Shown here: in pieces, positions 1-13,000 of the stretch | How positions within the stretch are numbered: position 1 is the first letter of the stretch | How the letters are laid out: each line of letters starts with the position of its first letter | NCBI GenBank assembly: GCA_027946555.1 | Contig: JAPEVC010000115.1 | Location: 53,641-117,640 of the forward strand | Source: Gnomoniopsis sp. IMI 355080 | Lineage: Eukaryota; Ascomycota; Sordariomycetes; Diaporthales; Gnomoniaceae | Direction of reading: 5' to 3' | DNA: 64,000 bases | The notes under the pieces: model-generated | What the model saw: only the letters and a program-made list of their open reading frames with translations | What the model was told of the DNA's origin: nothing | Databases searched by the model: none | Position numbers and translations under genes: made by a program

Positions 1-3000
1 GCACTAAACAAGATGGAAGCTAGATTGGTCTTTGTGCTTGTTGCGAGGTATTGATAAGTCAAGCTGCGCTGGCGATATTGACTTTCGATCAAAAGAAATA
101 AGGAGTTCTTCATCATCATCTTATAGTTTGTTTCTCCTGTAGGTACTCACCCCTAACGGATCCTTCTCGAAACAGAGTCTTGATCCCAGAGCTATCAGCC
201 TCTAGGTGTTGAGACCATTATGGGGGCTGGAATCGCTACATCGTCGCGCCCCGGGTCTGTCAGCCCTACCACAAACGAGATCAAGCCCTCACAGTACAAT
301 CACGGCTCAATATCCCTTTCAAGACAAGTGAATGACATCCCGGACGGTCTCACCGAGCCGGTGAACATGTGAGAACAAAGGATCCTTCTGTGTAGCGTAT
401 GATACGTTGCTTCGACCTTTGCTTTGTTCCGTTGCTCCGCCTAGATGGGAGTGATCCCATCGAGAAGGCTTTCGCAATATGTAAGATGGCCTGGTCACCA
501 CATTGGATGAACATTAAGCGCCAGAGAAGTAATAGCCCTGTGCAATGCCAATACAACTCAGGTGACAGGGTTTAGCGTTGAAAAGGTTCAGGCAAGAAGC
601 AAGGGTGTTCAGGGCCAATTATACCTTGCCCGGATGGTCTACGGCTAGCAGAAATAGCCACTTCGATGGCCAGACTTGTGAAGCAGTATCTGTAGTATCA
701 AGGTAGTGCCTGCGCCATATGCTGGAAGACCGCAGAGTAGTAACTTGCCAAGGTAGCTACCAGTGTTCCAGGTGTACTCAGCCAACCAGACATGGCTTTC
801 TTGATGGTCTTGTCAGCTTCGGTGGAAGAGAAGCAGAAAAACAACATGTGTAAAGGTGCTACTGTCCTGTGCCCAGGTGCTCCCCGAGAAACACAAAAGA
901 AACGAGACCACGTGGAGTCTCAACCACTATTTGCAGTACAGGGCTGTCGAATCTGCGTATCCCATGACGACTTCAACGACGCAGCATCGGGGGCCAGGGG
1001 CATCTTGGAAGAGCATATTTGGGCGTGCGATGCAACTTCAGCAGCAGCCTTATGCAAGGGAGGCTGGCCGAAGCCGGGCACATGTTCTGCCTTTGAAAAG
1101 AGATCAGGCCCGAAGCAAAGCCTATCCATTGTGCTCATGATGCAAGTAATACCAGCCCGTTGTTTAGGTTTCGGTGTATTGCTATCCTGAGCGCGGCATT
1201 CGAAGGGCGATAGCAATCTGCTGGAGCATAAAGTGCCGCTTCCGTGTGCATCTCGAGGCATATGATCAGCTTTGTGGCCCTTGACAAGAAGGCTCAAGCT
1301 GGACTGCACTAGGTAGAGGCCGAAAACCGAGCCCGATCGAGAACCCTATCCTCAATGCCATCAGAGTGGTGACAGCATACGGAAGATCAGTGGCAAAGCT
1401 GGACAGCATATAGCTGTTCTCCATCCATGGTGCCCGAGGGAGAGTGCGAGGGTAGACAGGGGGCAGAGCCTTATGCCGAAGCATGGCCTCCAGCACCTCG
1501 TGACTTCCAGAAGCCTGAAATTCTGATTGTGCTGGGCGGCAGCACAGAGGCGGCGTTCAAAACCGGTGCTGTGAAGTTGGAAGACATGGAACTTTCCCGG
1601 ATGCGTCCCAATGCCAGACCGAATCGACGTGACGTTCTAATATCCCGGTCAGGGAAAAGTTCGGTCAGGCCGGAAAATGAGACGCGGCCTGGTCTGCAGA
1701 GCGGCCATCGCGGTCAGCAATTTGATATCCCGCAGGCGACGAGGATCGCCAAGGAAGAATATATGGGTTCGATGCTTATTACTCGCCAATGCGTTTCCTT
1801 GTCGTCGCGCAGTGGTGTTGCGAGCTTCCGGCTCGCATCTGTCCCCGTGGTACTGTAAATTTTAAGGGCACTCGTGGTGTCACAAAGTACTTCTCCGACT
1901 GTGGAATAGGCGTGGGGAAAGAGCTATGAGGTTGATCCTTTGGCTGAAGCTACCGGTTCGGGCCAGGTCAAGTAATGTAGAAGAACATAGCAAGAGTAAG
2001 GAGCGACAGACCATGTCGTTGCTCAAGACACGGGCCGCTTGAGGAAGACCTGTTGCCGATGTAGCACACATGAACCACGCGGCGGAAATGGCGTAATAGT
2101 CTCAATGTCTAGCCATGAGGTTCAGCCTTGTGACCTGCCTAGGTACCTAGGTACGTAGTGGGTTGCGGGGAAGCTACTGTGGCACAGCACGGCCTCACTG
2201 AGCGTCAAGCACGCTGTTCTCAGCCTATTAGTGTACTGCACTAGTAAGAAAAGGAGCCTCAGACGTGACTTAGGTACTATCACACCGTGTCGACTTTGGC
2301 TTGGGTAGGTAACACGGGTTATCGTTCCACAGGAAAAGGATGGGGACGGACCCGAAAAGGCGTGAAAAGAACCCGAAATAGGACCTGGTAATGGAGGAGC
2401 ACATGAGAGAACGTTTGGTTAGTCAGCCGCGCTTATATCCAAGTCTTCACCCAGATAAATCATTAAACGTATGTGCCGGATCGTGACCACGATGCCAGCC
2501 CCAAGTGCTTTACAAAGTCTAGACTGAGCACGTCGACCAGCCTTGGATATCTATGCTTGAAGAGTTTAACGCATGCCTTCCAGGACAAGAGTGATGAGCA
2601 TCGCATACCGGTTCTCCATGTCCGCGCCATGTCTCTATGGGATGCAATGATCGAGAACTTGGATTCACAGGAAACTCTGACTCACCTCCATCGCAGTCGA
2701 CAAAAAACAGAGGGTCGGATGAAAGATACAAGACCTGCGGCATTGATGGCTTTGTATAGAGGAGAATCACATCCAATTGATTCGGTAATGAAAGAGGAGA
2801 GCGATGTCATGGCCTCGATGATTGAATAAGAAGACTAGGGCAGGAATTAGACCTCATTGTTTCGGTCTGTCCCAAACAGTTGCGTGAATACACAAGCTCC
2901 GAGGTGGTTGAAACGTTGCTGTTCCTCGAATGAGAGACCATCAGCTAGGTGTCAAGTGCATCTTGAGGACCGTCGAAAACACCATGCTACACTCGCTGCG

Positions 3001-3755
3001 CCATAATAGATATTCCTGCTGTTGTGCAAGATCGAGCTACTCACCTGACCAGGTACCACGAACAACGTTGATGATCATGAAACCCAGATGTTCTCCATAT
3101 TCAAGTGAAACCCGTTCTGTGATAACTTGAGCCGCCAGAAATGTGCGCTTAAGTCCGTCCAAGGAAGAGCAACCTTGTCGTGCGCAACATTGAAGGGACA
3201 TCCGACAGACCATAGGTGAAGTTTGGCAGAGCGCAAGCAACTGACGACCACTGTAACTCTGAATGAGAAGCTTCTCTCCTCATATGGTCCAGTCCCGTAC
3301 TTTGCTGAGCCTGGTGAGCATCAAGATTTTGATATAGGTGGATGAACGACAAGACGGAATCTATGTAGACTGTCACAGCTGTTCAGGCAACAGAAGAGCC
3401 TAGACATATATCAGCGGATATTTTCATTGCCGAAGGAGATGTCTGGTTGTTTCATCATGAATGAACGATCTTGTGAGATATTTGAATGGAAGGAAACACC
3501 TTTGGAGGGGGGCGTGTTAAATACTATTTACTATGGCACCACTGATCAGAGCTTCAGTGTCTTCCAGATATGACAGGGGACCCCCCACCTTCGGAAGGGC
3601 TGGCGCCAGCCGCGTCTCCGACGTCAATGGTCTAATGCGTGACGCGCCGTCGACAACCTGCCATTGCCTCACGTCGATGCTCCAAGCTCAGGCCCAGCCA
3701 AGACAGTAATCATGATAAACGCGGTCTGATTGTCTGATCTACGCCTCTCGGGGTC
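1..3755. other. Intergenic, no gene recognised
   Basis: Both strands hold only short overlapping open frames (132 codons or fewer, for example 792-1190 + and 920-1309 -) with no family resemblance, no clear splice pattern and no transposon motif. A palindromic CCTAGGTACCTAGG lies at 2138-2151. The last 200 bases form the promoter and leader of the polymerase eta gene. I see no tRNA-like B box with pairing arms. Confidence 0.6.
3598..3611. promoter_or_regulatory. 14-base perfect palindrome upstream of rad30
   Basis: GGCTGGCGCCAGCC is a perfect inverted repeat about 145 bases before the polymerase eta start codon. Just downstream are a CRE-like GACGTCA (near 3619) and a TGACGCGC block (near 3640). 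A dyad in this position could bind a dimeric factor. No assignment to a known regulator is possible from sequence alone. Confidence 0.35.
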
Positions 3756-5970
3756 ATGTCTTCCCCTCCTCCGAGCTTCCGGGACTCGTCCCCTGCCGGG
3801 GCTCCGGGGCGTCAGAGATCCAAGTTCACGTATCGCAACCTCTCACAGCTGGCATCGTCCTCAACGTCCTGCCCTCTTCGCGTCGTTGCTCACATCGACT
3901 TGGATGCCTTCTATGCACAATGCGAGATGCGTCGGCTAGATATTGCAGACGATCAGCCACTCGTTGTGCAACAATGGTACCCTGCCATGCCCATGAGTCT
4001 GGCCTCGAATCAAAATTGCTGACTATTCATTCTACAGGCAAGGGCTGATTGCGGTCAACTACCCGGCCCGGGACAAAGGCGTTGCGCGTTTCACTGACAT
4101 CAATGAGGCAAAGAAACTCTGCCCGAACCTTATCTGTCAGCATGTCGCTACGTGGCGGGAAGGTGAGGAGAACTGGGAGTATCGTGAAGATCCGTTCGTG
4201 AACACCGATAAAGTTTCCCTGGACCCGTACCGCTTGCAATCGAGGAGAATACTGGCCATTATCAAAGAAGCACTGCCCGCGGGCCTCCAGAGGGTGGAGA
4301 AGGCGTCTATAGACGAAGTGGTGAGCTCCCTCTTCCTACTTTCCCTCTTTGATCCATGGAGCTGCCTAGTAATGTGCAATATCTTAGTTCCTCGACCTGT
4401 CAGCTCAAGTCCATTCAATCCTCCTTCAGCGTTTTTCGGAGCTTAGTAATCCGCCTCCATACGACGACCCAACAGAGAGGCTACCAATGCCATCCATAGC
4501 CGCCCTGGACTGGAAAGCAGATGCGCTCATTGACCTGTACGAAGCAGAGACTGAGACAGATGACCCTGACTGGGATGACGTGGCTATCTTGATAGGATCA
4601 GAGATCGTGCGAGACGTGAGGGCCATGGTTCACGATAAATTGAAGTACACATGCGTAAGTATATGCATCCCGAATTCCACATTTCCATCTCTACCCGACG
4701 ACTCCCTGCATGATATTGACGCCTGACGTTGCAGTCGGCCGGAGTTGCCCAGAACAAGATGCTGGCCAAGTTGGGCAGCGGTTCCAAGAAGCCCAATGGT
4801 CAGACAGTCGTGCGGAACCGTGCCATACAAAAGTTCTTGTCGAGCTTCAAGTTCACCAAGATTCGCAACTTGGGCGGCAAATTGGGCGACCAAATCGTCC
4901 AAACCTTTGGCACTGAGGCCGTTGATGAGATGTTATTGGTTCCTATCGAACAGCTCAAGCTGAAACTGGGAGACGATACGGGTGTTTGGGTACATAACAC
5001 TATACGAGGGGTCGATCAATCGGAGGTTAACGCCAGGGTTCAAATCAAGTCGATGCTTTCCGCCAAGTCATTTCGACCCAGCATCAACAGCATTGAGCAG
5101 GCTGTCAAATGGCTTCGAATTTTCGTGGGGGACATTTTTTCTCGCCTGGTAGAAGAGGGCGTGCTCGAACATAAGCGACGCCCTCGGACAATCAATCTGC
5201 ATCACCGTCACGGAGGCCAGACGAAGTCGAGGCAGGGTCCAATTCCCCAGGGGAGACCCATCGACAAAAACCTCTTGCTAGAGCTTGCCAAAAATCTTCT
5301 CAACCAGATAGTGCTCGAGGGTAAGGTATGGCCATGTGCTAACCTGTCCTTGAGTGTAGGAGGTTTTGACGAAGGCGTCACTGGAAATATGGGGATAGGT
5401 GCTTTCCTCGTTAAAGGAGAAGAAGCACAGGCTCTGAAGAGGAGCTCCCGAGAAGACTCTACTGAGCCACTCGGCGGAAGACCGGCCGAAAAGCAAAGAA
5501 AAAGGAACAAGACACCAGGCATTCAACAATTCTTTTCCAAGCAAGCTGCGAAGTCCGACGATGAGAGAGATTCTCAGGATCCTATTAGACAACCAGGTGG
5601 AGGTAGAGCAATGGACGTGCATACCAAAGACGGGTTGCCCAAGGAGTCTGCAGATGCAGAGGAATATTTTCGCGATGGCGATCAAATGCCTGACCCGAAC
5701 ACTCCTTACACATGTGGTCGTTGCAAAACACGTTTCGACAACGCACAAGAGCTGCAATGCCACCAGGACGAGCATCTCGCCAGAGACCTTCAGGAGGAAG
5801 AGCATGGCAGCCGAGAACTTGCTGGACAATCCCGTCCTTCAGCTGTGTCCTCATCTACAGCGTCAGCCGGTAGAACCGCCTCTTTATTTGCGACGGCGTC
5901 TTCCACACGCTCTACTGACAAGAGCAAGAAGAAGATGGAAACAGGTCAACGTAAGTTGAAGTTCGGATGA
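3756..5970 (+). CDS. rad30: DNA polymerase eta (Rad30-type Y-family translesion polymerase)
   Basis: The product copies past UV photoproducts in the nucleus. Four exons, 3756-3976, 4038-4320, 4388-4654 and 4735-5970, give 668 residues, close to known eta polymerases. The catalytic carboxylates are visible: D48 and D50 in HIDLDAFYAQCE, and D166-E167 in ASIDEV, which continues across intron 2 as FLDLS. The polymerase-associated (little finger) region contains WPCANLSLSVGGF. The C-terminal part is low in conservation but carries a PCNA-binding-like IQQFF at about 520-524 and a ubiquitin-binding zinc finger at about 584-610 (CGRC, then CHQDEH, keeping the expected Asp). A last basic-hydrophobic QRKLKF could be a second PCNA contact. 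The splice at 3976/4038 restores the family reading QQWQGLIAVNYPARDKG. The start is the first ATG in frame. An intron-like stretch at 5321-5359 is judged to be coding because it encodes conserved residues. Confidence 0.95.
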
Positions 5971-8808
5971 TCTGCAGCTACGTATTCGCAATGAATACTA
6001 CTCGTGCTAGCTGGGCACTCGGTATCGTTTGCCGAAATCCCGAGTCCCCTCATGACACGAACTGAAGAGCTCCATGGTACACTGAAGAGCTCTATAAATC
6101 AGGAACATTGAGATCGTCGACTTGAAAAGTACAGTACGGCGGTATGGCTCCCCGTTACGACCAAGATTATTACACAGGGGATTCTATGCCCACATGCGCC
6201 AAGACATCGTGGTTGTTCGGGAAAAGTAACCCTAAGAAAGTTTTGATGATCCTGGGCCCCGATTGAGTTTGAAAAAGGTCTTGGGATGCCGTTCGTCCAG
6301 ATTGGCTGATATGGCGGAGAAGGCGGCAGGTCGTTTCAACATGACGCTGGGCACCCACCACGAAGGCCAGGACATCCAAACCCGTCTGCCTGTGTGTTAC
6401 ACTTCCTCTGAGCAATACTATGTAAAACCCGTCATCGCTTTAGGATGACCTTTGCCTCACGTGTAGGTCAATCGTCTAAGGACGCTGATCAACTATATCT
6501 GTTGCGTCCATGAATGGGGACTGAAGTCGCGGTTTTCGAGACTTGTTGCCTACAAGATACAGTCAATTCAGCAGTAACAACCATCAGCCAAAGCACTCTG
6601 TCCTTATTAGCACGAATGTCGCCACTCTCGTAAGGTGAAGCATGCGGCAAGCCTACAGCGAAAGAGAGGACGTCGTCCGCGATGCGAAGTCGTCCGTACC
6701 CAGACAATGATTGGATGGGACCCCTGCAAGTGAGACCCACCATCCCTGGCTTTGGGCACAGCGGCATGAAGAGGTTGGGTATCAACGTCACGAGGCAGCA
6801 ACCCAGAACAAGCTGGCAAACTTGACAAGTGACCACAGCAAAGAAATCCCACTTTTTGGATGGCTGAGAACAGAGCGCCTCCTTTTCGATGCTCGACAAC
6901 TCCGGTCCGACACTGCTGCGTTGATAGCTGTACATGACCAGTCTGCCCGCCTACCTCTCAACAAATAGGGTCACCTTATTCAGAAGGCCTGACCAAAAAT
7001 GACGGAGCGCAGATCAGCACACATCCCACGCGCGCGGAAACTTCCAGCCTCGCCACAAGGAAGAGCCATGTCGGTAAGGTAGCAACGTGGTCTGACGAAA
7101 GAAAGCCAAACGGACGAAATATGATTTCTTCATGGAAGAGCCTAGCGCAAACAGCCGCGCGATCACAACTTCAAACAGTGCACAATAAATATAGAAAATG
7201 ATTTCAGGCCCATGTTTCCAAACACCAGGTTCATCCTTCTGAATGGTAAGAAACTTTCTCTCAAAGCGATCACCGACGATATCCTAATGCGGCTCAAACT
7301 TCACGTTGAAGTCATGATCGAAATACTATGGTATCTATGCAGCAACTTGTTCTGCAGCATCCTGTCTGGCTACCTATGCATGTAATTTACTGTGATAGGA
7401 CGGCGCAGTAGCCAGCAGGAAGATACTCACCGCCAAAGTAGACTTCGTGTCATCAGCTTCTTGGATGCACCCCAAGGAGCCCGGTGGCCCTGGCAGACTT
7501 GACCACTGTTATGAGTTGTGCAAGATGGTGTAGGGAGTACGTACAATGTACACGCTGTCGGGGCCGAAGAGGGACTTCGCCCGAGGTACTGCACCTATTT
7601 GCATGGGCACGCTCACTGACCCTCTGCAACACCGAGCAGAGAGCGAGATTCTCAAGACCAGCCACAATCACCGCTTGTTGCGACACTTGTTGCGACGAGG
7701 CTTTATACCTAGCTATTAATTGTAGTAACATAGACAGCGTAGGAGGTTCTGGGCCGGTCTAGTGAGCAACTTGGCTGCATGTACCGAATGTCGACGTTAC
7801 AACGCTTGTTTAGGCCCTCCAATTCCCGGAATCGCGGGAAACACCTGTTTCCATACTTGTACAGAGGTACCTCTGAATCTAGCATTATGTCCACGGCCGG
7901 TTACCCAGCTTGACAATAGCCAACCAAGCCATTCCACGCGTGCATCTTGGGCAGAGCAACCTCCGGGCTAGGTCATTTGTTTCTCTCGGCTCTGCAGACT
8001 CCTATCTGGGCGCATCTGAGCACGCTGGCACGCAAGCACACTGACTGGCTGGTAGTCATTGCGCAGCCACCGGCGCTAACATCATGAGCCCCTTTTGGTT
8101 CCACGACTCTGTCACGGGCAGGCCAGCCGTCCTGTCTGGTGTGCTTGCTTCGCAACCTGGAGCAACTTGTCGAAGCTCTCGTGGAGTGAGGCGACTAGGC
8201 GCCCAGGAAACTTTGACAGATGACCAGTGTTTCTGGCTTCAGAATTTGAGGTGATTTCAAGGCTGCCTGAGGTGTCTGGGCAGTCCCTGTCCCAGATCCG
8301 GCTGGGCTGTAGCATCGGGGATTTGCAACGGGGCGATCTAGAGCCACAGTCAGGCTGAAGGCTTCTGGTCCCACGTACCCTTCCGACCAACTGCAAGTCA
8401 CCCTCCGGCCGGCCAGTTCCACTAGCGAGCTGCCAACCGAACGCTGTCAAACAGGGCCCAGTGCCGCTCCTGATCCCCCAGTTTTTGCTGGGGCCACCGA
8501 GGCTCTAACTGGACATCGGCCGAAGGCTGGCCTGCACTGGACCCACCCAGAAGGGCAACAAGCGACTGCCCTGTCTGCTCTCGCTCGCCCCGCTGGCCCT
8601 TTTCTTCCACGTCGTCCCCCGTTCCCTTCCCCTCCATCACCCGCCAGCTCTTTCTTCAGTAGTTTTTTTTCCCTCATCCTCAACCACATCAGGCGCACTC
8701 TACCCCAACCTTGCGTGTCTCGTCTCATTGTCGACTCCTGCTCTCTTCTCTAGAACATCCTGTCCATCTCCCCCCGGTCCCCAACACACGCATTCCCACA
8801 CTTGCAAA
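5971..8808. other. Intergenic, no gene recognised
   Basis: The open frames here are 148 codons or shorter and resemble nothing I know. The final 250 bases (8560-8808) are strongly pyrimidine-rich on the + strand, typical of a fungal core promoter and leader, and belong to the next gene. A 40-codon frame at 6144-6266 (+) is too short to support. No RNA gene seen. Confidence 0.6.
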
Positions 8809-10050
8809 ATGTCGTCAAGAAGAGAAGCCGCGGGAGGCTCGCAGTCCACATCGAACGCGCCGCGCCAAAATGTGTACTTCGTGCCTCGCGACGGTATAGA
8901 TCGTGAGGTTATCACGGCCGACATTTGCCGTTATCTTGGAAATGACGCACTTGTTCGGCCCGGAACCTACCAAGTATGATTACCTGTCGCCGCCAGTGTC
9001 TTTGCTTGGTCAACATGCTCACGGAAAACCTCAATCCAGGACCCAAGTACCGGTCAGCTCATGCAAGGCTACCACATCACGGCCTATAGAAACTTAACAT
9101 CCGTACGTTGTCCTTCCTGCTGATCGACGCGTTTCGTTGGAGCTAAGACTATTTGACAGGCGATGATCCAAAGCCTCAAAGAAGACTCCGCTAGGTGGGA
9201 TACCGAAAGGCGGAGTCGCACAGCAGGTACAAAAACCACGCTCACCTGCGCCACGTCTGCGCAAGTACTTGCAAAGTCTAACTGTCTACTAGGATCCTCG
9301 AGTCGTTTCAGTGGACAATCGGGTGCTGCGTACGAAATTTCTGAACCATCCTACCCTAAAGGTTCTAGTCGTGATTCTTATGAAATTGTTCTTCCCAGAT
9401 ACCCTGGAAGCGATGCTCCCGGATACAGTGGCGGCGGCAGCAGCCAACAGGCATACCAACAGCAGTATGACAACAGGCAGTCGTCAGGAGGCTACGCCTC
9501 TGGCCAGTACTCCCAAGGACAGTCGTCTTTTCAATCCCAAAGCCAAGGAGGAGATAGGTATGCCGCGCAGCCCGTACAGGGCAGTACTTACCCCAGTCAA
9601 GCATATGGATATGTGCAGCAGCCAGAGGCGGGGCCTCCATATGTCAATGTCGGTGCGCATTCCCGGGCTGCAGAATCTTCCAGTGATCGCGGTTACGCCT
9701 CCGGCACAGCGTACCCAGCAGGAACTTATCCACCCCAAGGACAGGACCCAAGGTACTACCAAGGCCAATCTCAGAGCTATGCTCAACCGGTGGATCCTGT
9801 GTACGGCCGTGGCAACCAGTATCCGACGACCAGCCAGGCAGAGTACAGTTCTGCCGCCCAACCGGTTTACCAGTATGACCACCCCCAGTACCAGACTGCA
9901 GTGCAAACCCCCACACAAGACCCCCGTGCGACCACTTCCTCCCCCATCAGTACACAGGCTCAAACAGGACACAGTGGATCATCATCGCGCCACCATCGTG
10001 ATCGCGACCATCGCGAGAGCAGCTCCAGACACAGTCGGCGACCGAATTAA
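8809..10050 (+). CDS. rfeG: RfeG-like putative transcription factor
   Basis: This resembles fungal proteins annotated as transcription factor RfeG; the biochemical role of that family is poorly known and no classical DNA-binding domain is visible. Exons are 8809-8973, 9040-9102, 9160-9226 and 9293-10050, giving 350 residues. The N-terminal 90 residues are the conserved part: NVYFVPRDGIDREVITADIC, then RYLGNDALVRPGTYQ, then YHITAYRNLTSAMIQSLKED. The rest is low complexity, rich in Gln, Tyr, Ser, Gly and Pro, and ends in a His/Arg/Asp-rich RHHRDRDHRESSSRH tail, as in activation or condensate-forming proteins. Exons 1-3 are certain because splicing rejoins the conserved block. The third intron (9227-9292) is in frame, with a CTAAC branch and TAG acceptor; if retained it would add 22 residues. 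The leader is pyrimidine-rich. Confidence 0.82.
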
Positions 10051-13000
10051 CCTCACCAATGATGAGTAATGATATCTCGCAACACGGGCGGTGGACCCTG
10101 TGAGTGATGATGCTACGGCCCCTTGTTTGATCTGGTCCTGTTTTCATGTTTTGCCTCGGACTGGCGTTCTGCACTGTTTCATTCTCCACGGCCTGGATCA
10201 TCTTGTGCGGGACGGTTTCCTAGAGATGAGGAGTTGCGAGTTCGCATCTCAACAACTTCCGGATTTCTTATACTGGCTGCAAAGCGCTTCGGTTCTCCAA
10301 GGATATTTCTCGGACTCTTTCCACCTGGACTGGACTCTGGACGTTGCCGTTTTCACCTCGGATGATCATTACGCTGTGCATACCGGCTTGGCAAGGCAGC
10401 GTGTGCCTTGCTTATTTCTCAAACTCTTGGGATCTCTGGATTTGTGCCTGAAAGTTGCATACCAAGGAATCAGGTTGAACCCAAGAGTTCACCAGGACTT
10501 CACAATGATCTCGCCTGGATCACTCATCATTTTGCTCTCCGGATTCGCCCGCGGAGGGCTGCTCGAACTCCCAATGTTTAATACAAGCCCGTTCTGGAGA
10601 AGTTACCTGGCTTTTTGGCGATGAGATTCTAGACGCCTTGATCTCTTCTCGCCTTGATGAATTAATCTGGATAGCAAGGTGAGCTATGGACTTTATACAT
10701 GCTCTTGAGCCTTAATGCGGAAGCAACGTTCCGTCCCAGTTCCGATCAGTCAGGAAGATCTGGAAGGGTCTCCGACCCATTCAAGCAGTTGATCAGACTC
10801 CCATCATGGATTAAGCACCTTCGCGTTCCAAGGATTGGGCCAATAGCACACTGGGTATCTTTGAGCCACTCGGACAGACCAAGGGCCACATCGGATTAGA
10901 CAAGCCGTCTCTTGAACTACTATGATGTTCGAGTTCAGTCTGTCTGTCTGACTCCATTGGACGTTGCTATTGAGCATAGCATTCTCGTATCGTTGACCCC
11001 AGCCATCTGGACACTCCGATTTACAATGGTCCTTGAATAAGAGTCATGGGAGCTCTGGTTGGAGACATTGGCTGTGTGTTTTGAAGCCGACCGATGGTAA
11101 GCTCGGATCTTTGGCCGCCTCGCCGAGATCCCATTCCGGACCATACAGGTCAAGGAGACTCTGTCCTCTCTCGTCCGTGGAGTGCGCGCCATCTCAATTT
11201 CTCAGTCCGCAAGAATGCAACCAAGTTCTCGAACTACGGCTTACCTAGGCTGCATCTGGACCCGCCAATAGCATACGAGGCACTTCTGTTACGTCTAGCA
11301 ATTTTCGGGGGCTTCACATCAGCATTTGGGTGTCGTCGACCCAGTCACCGCACCGCTTTGCATCACTTTCCGATTTGGACCACAAGGAGTTCCCCAGCAT
11401 TTTCAAGGAGTACCAAGGTGTCTTTGCAGTATTGCTTTCCCAATCAGGATTCCACGGATGCGAGAAGTTGAGGGATAAAGCCAGTGGCCCCCTAGGACCT
11501 GTTTCAGTACTTCCCAAGTCCGGACTTGGTTGTCTTCCAATGCGTATGTCTCTCTTGTTTTGTTCTCATGATCTGGCGCGGCTAGTTCTTGTACCGGCTT
11601 CCACAACGGAAAGCAGCATTTTGTTTTGGAGGCGCTTGGTGTTTGCCGGGGGATTGGATTGCTAACTTCAGGAAATACTGCAGCAGCTGCAATAAGTCTT
11701 TTCCACTGGGTCTCAGCGACCCTCGACATGCTACATTCTTGTGGCTTTGGCGCTCGACGTGAGGGTGGGGCATCTATGGGAGACAGCCCGAGTACAACTC
11801 GTAATGCGAAGTACATGATTGGGACTTTTCGGGAGAGACGGGAATAGACCCTTGTGATTGGTATCCTGGCGTCGGATTTCGGGCTTTGCATGGCTCTGGG
11901 CAGCTTTTCTAATGGATTCTTGCATCGGGTCTGCTTGGGGCAATGGTTGTGAAAGATGGCGTAGGACAAGGAGTGGGCAGTTTGGCGTGCTTGACTGTAT
12001 AATGGCGTACTATAGGAGCCGGCGATGCGTTCAGCGCAGTCTCATCAGGATTTTTTTTTGAATTTGAGCGCCTGTAAAACTGCCAATGTTGACCGCAAGA
12101 AGATCTTTTCAGCGCTTGACAACATACTATGTTCACTTCGCAAACATGTGACGACTCGTCAAAACACAGTCGTTGTAGCAGCAAAAAGCACATTTGAGAT
12201 GCTTATTCCGGCTTAGTGAGGACAGCTGATACAAGATCTGCAGCTACACCGCAACAAATGAGAAGCTTGACTTTGTCTTTACCAAGATGTAATAAAAGAT
12301 AAGCGATCAGGAAATTGACCTCAATACCTACTTCCCACAGTTCTAACATGTGCTTGTCCTCTTCGTTCTTCGCTGGTAAGGGGGGGGGGGGATTCTAGTC
12401 GACAGACGACTGACCCATGCCGCCGCCATCCTGCTACTGTAGATTGTGACGATGATGTATGAGATCACTGTTGGCTTGGCTGTTGTCCACGTCGAAATCG
12501 GCCGCATACGTGGAGACTTTTGCCTGGAGGGAGGGAAAGGGCAGGATTATGAGGCCGCAGGAGATAGGGCCCACATAAAAGTTTCCGAATGCTTCCAGCA
12601 ACAACACCCAAGGCTGCTACTCCTCTGGTAACACAGAACTTTGATCAGGAATTTTCAGAAGCGTATGGGCTACGCCAATTTTTCGATTGACTAGGTGCTC
12701 TTTTTCTTGTTGCACGAGGTTTTGCTGTGCAAAGGTGTTGGATATTCGAAGTATCGATAAATATTTCAAATTTACCGGTAGTGACGGTACCTAAGTACCT
12801 AAAGATAACATGATAGCTAGCCCGGCCTAAAAGCTTTGAAGCTTTGTACCCTCCCTCCAAGAACAGACAAGTTTGATTAATGATATACTTGGTGTGCTTT
12901 TGGCATGTTCACGGAGAACAACCTGTACGATAGGCCTTCGCTTCATATTTCAATGCTCGTCGTACACGGCTGCTTGCCGCTGTGGAAGTTGGCGGCAAGC

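Noticed and set aside
920..1309. Overlapping 130-codon frames on both strands near the left edge
   Set aside because: Neither shows family similarity, a signal peptide or splice structure.
5278..5829. 183-codon open frame antisense to rad30
   Set aside because: It is the reverse-strand shadow of conserved polymerase eta coding sequence, with no family resemblance of its own.
6144..6266. 40-codon frame beginning MAPRYDQDYYTGDS
   Set aside because: It looks protein-like but is too short, has no support from neighbours and no continuation by splicing.
9484..9972. 162-codon frame antisense to the RfeG-like gene
   Set aside because: Low-complexity Gln/Ser codons give long open reverse frames; no independent signal.
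10091..10624. 177-codon open frame downstream of the RfeG-like gene
   Set aside because: No recognisable domain and it lies where a 3' untranslated region is expected.
11403..11969. 188-codon minus-strand frame
   Set aside because: Its composition looks random, with no domain and no promoter-like context.
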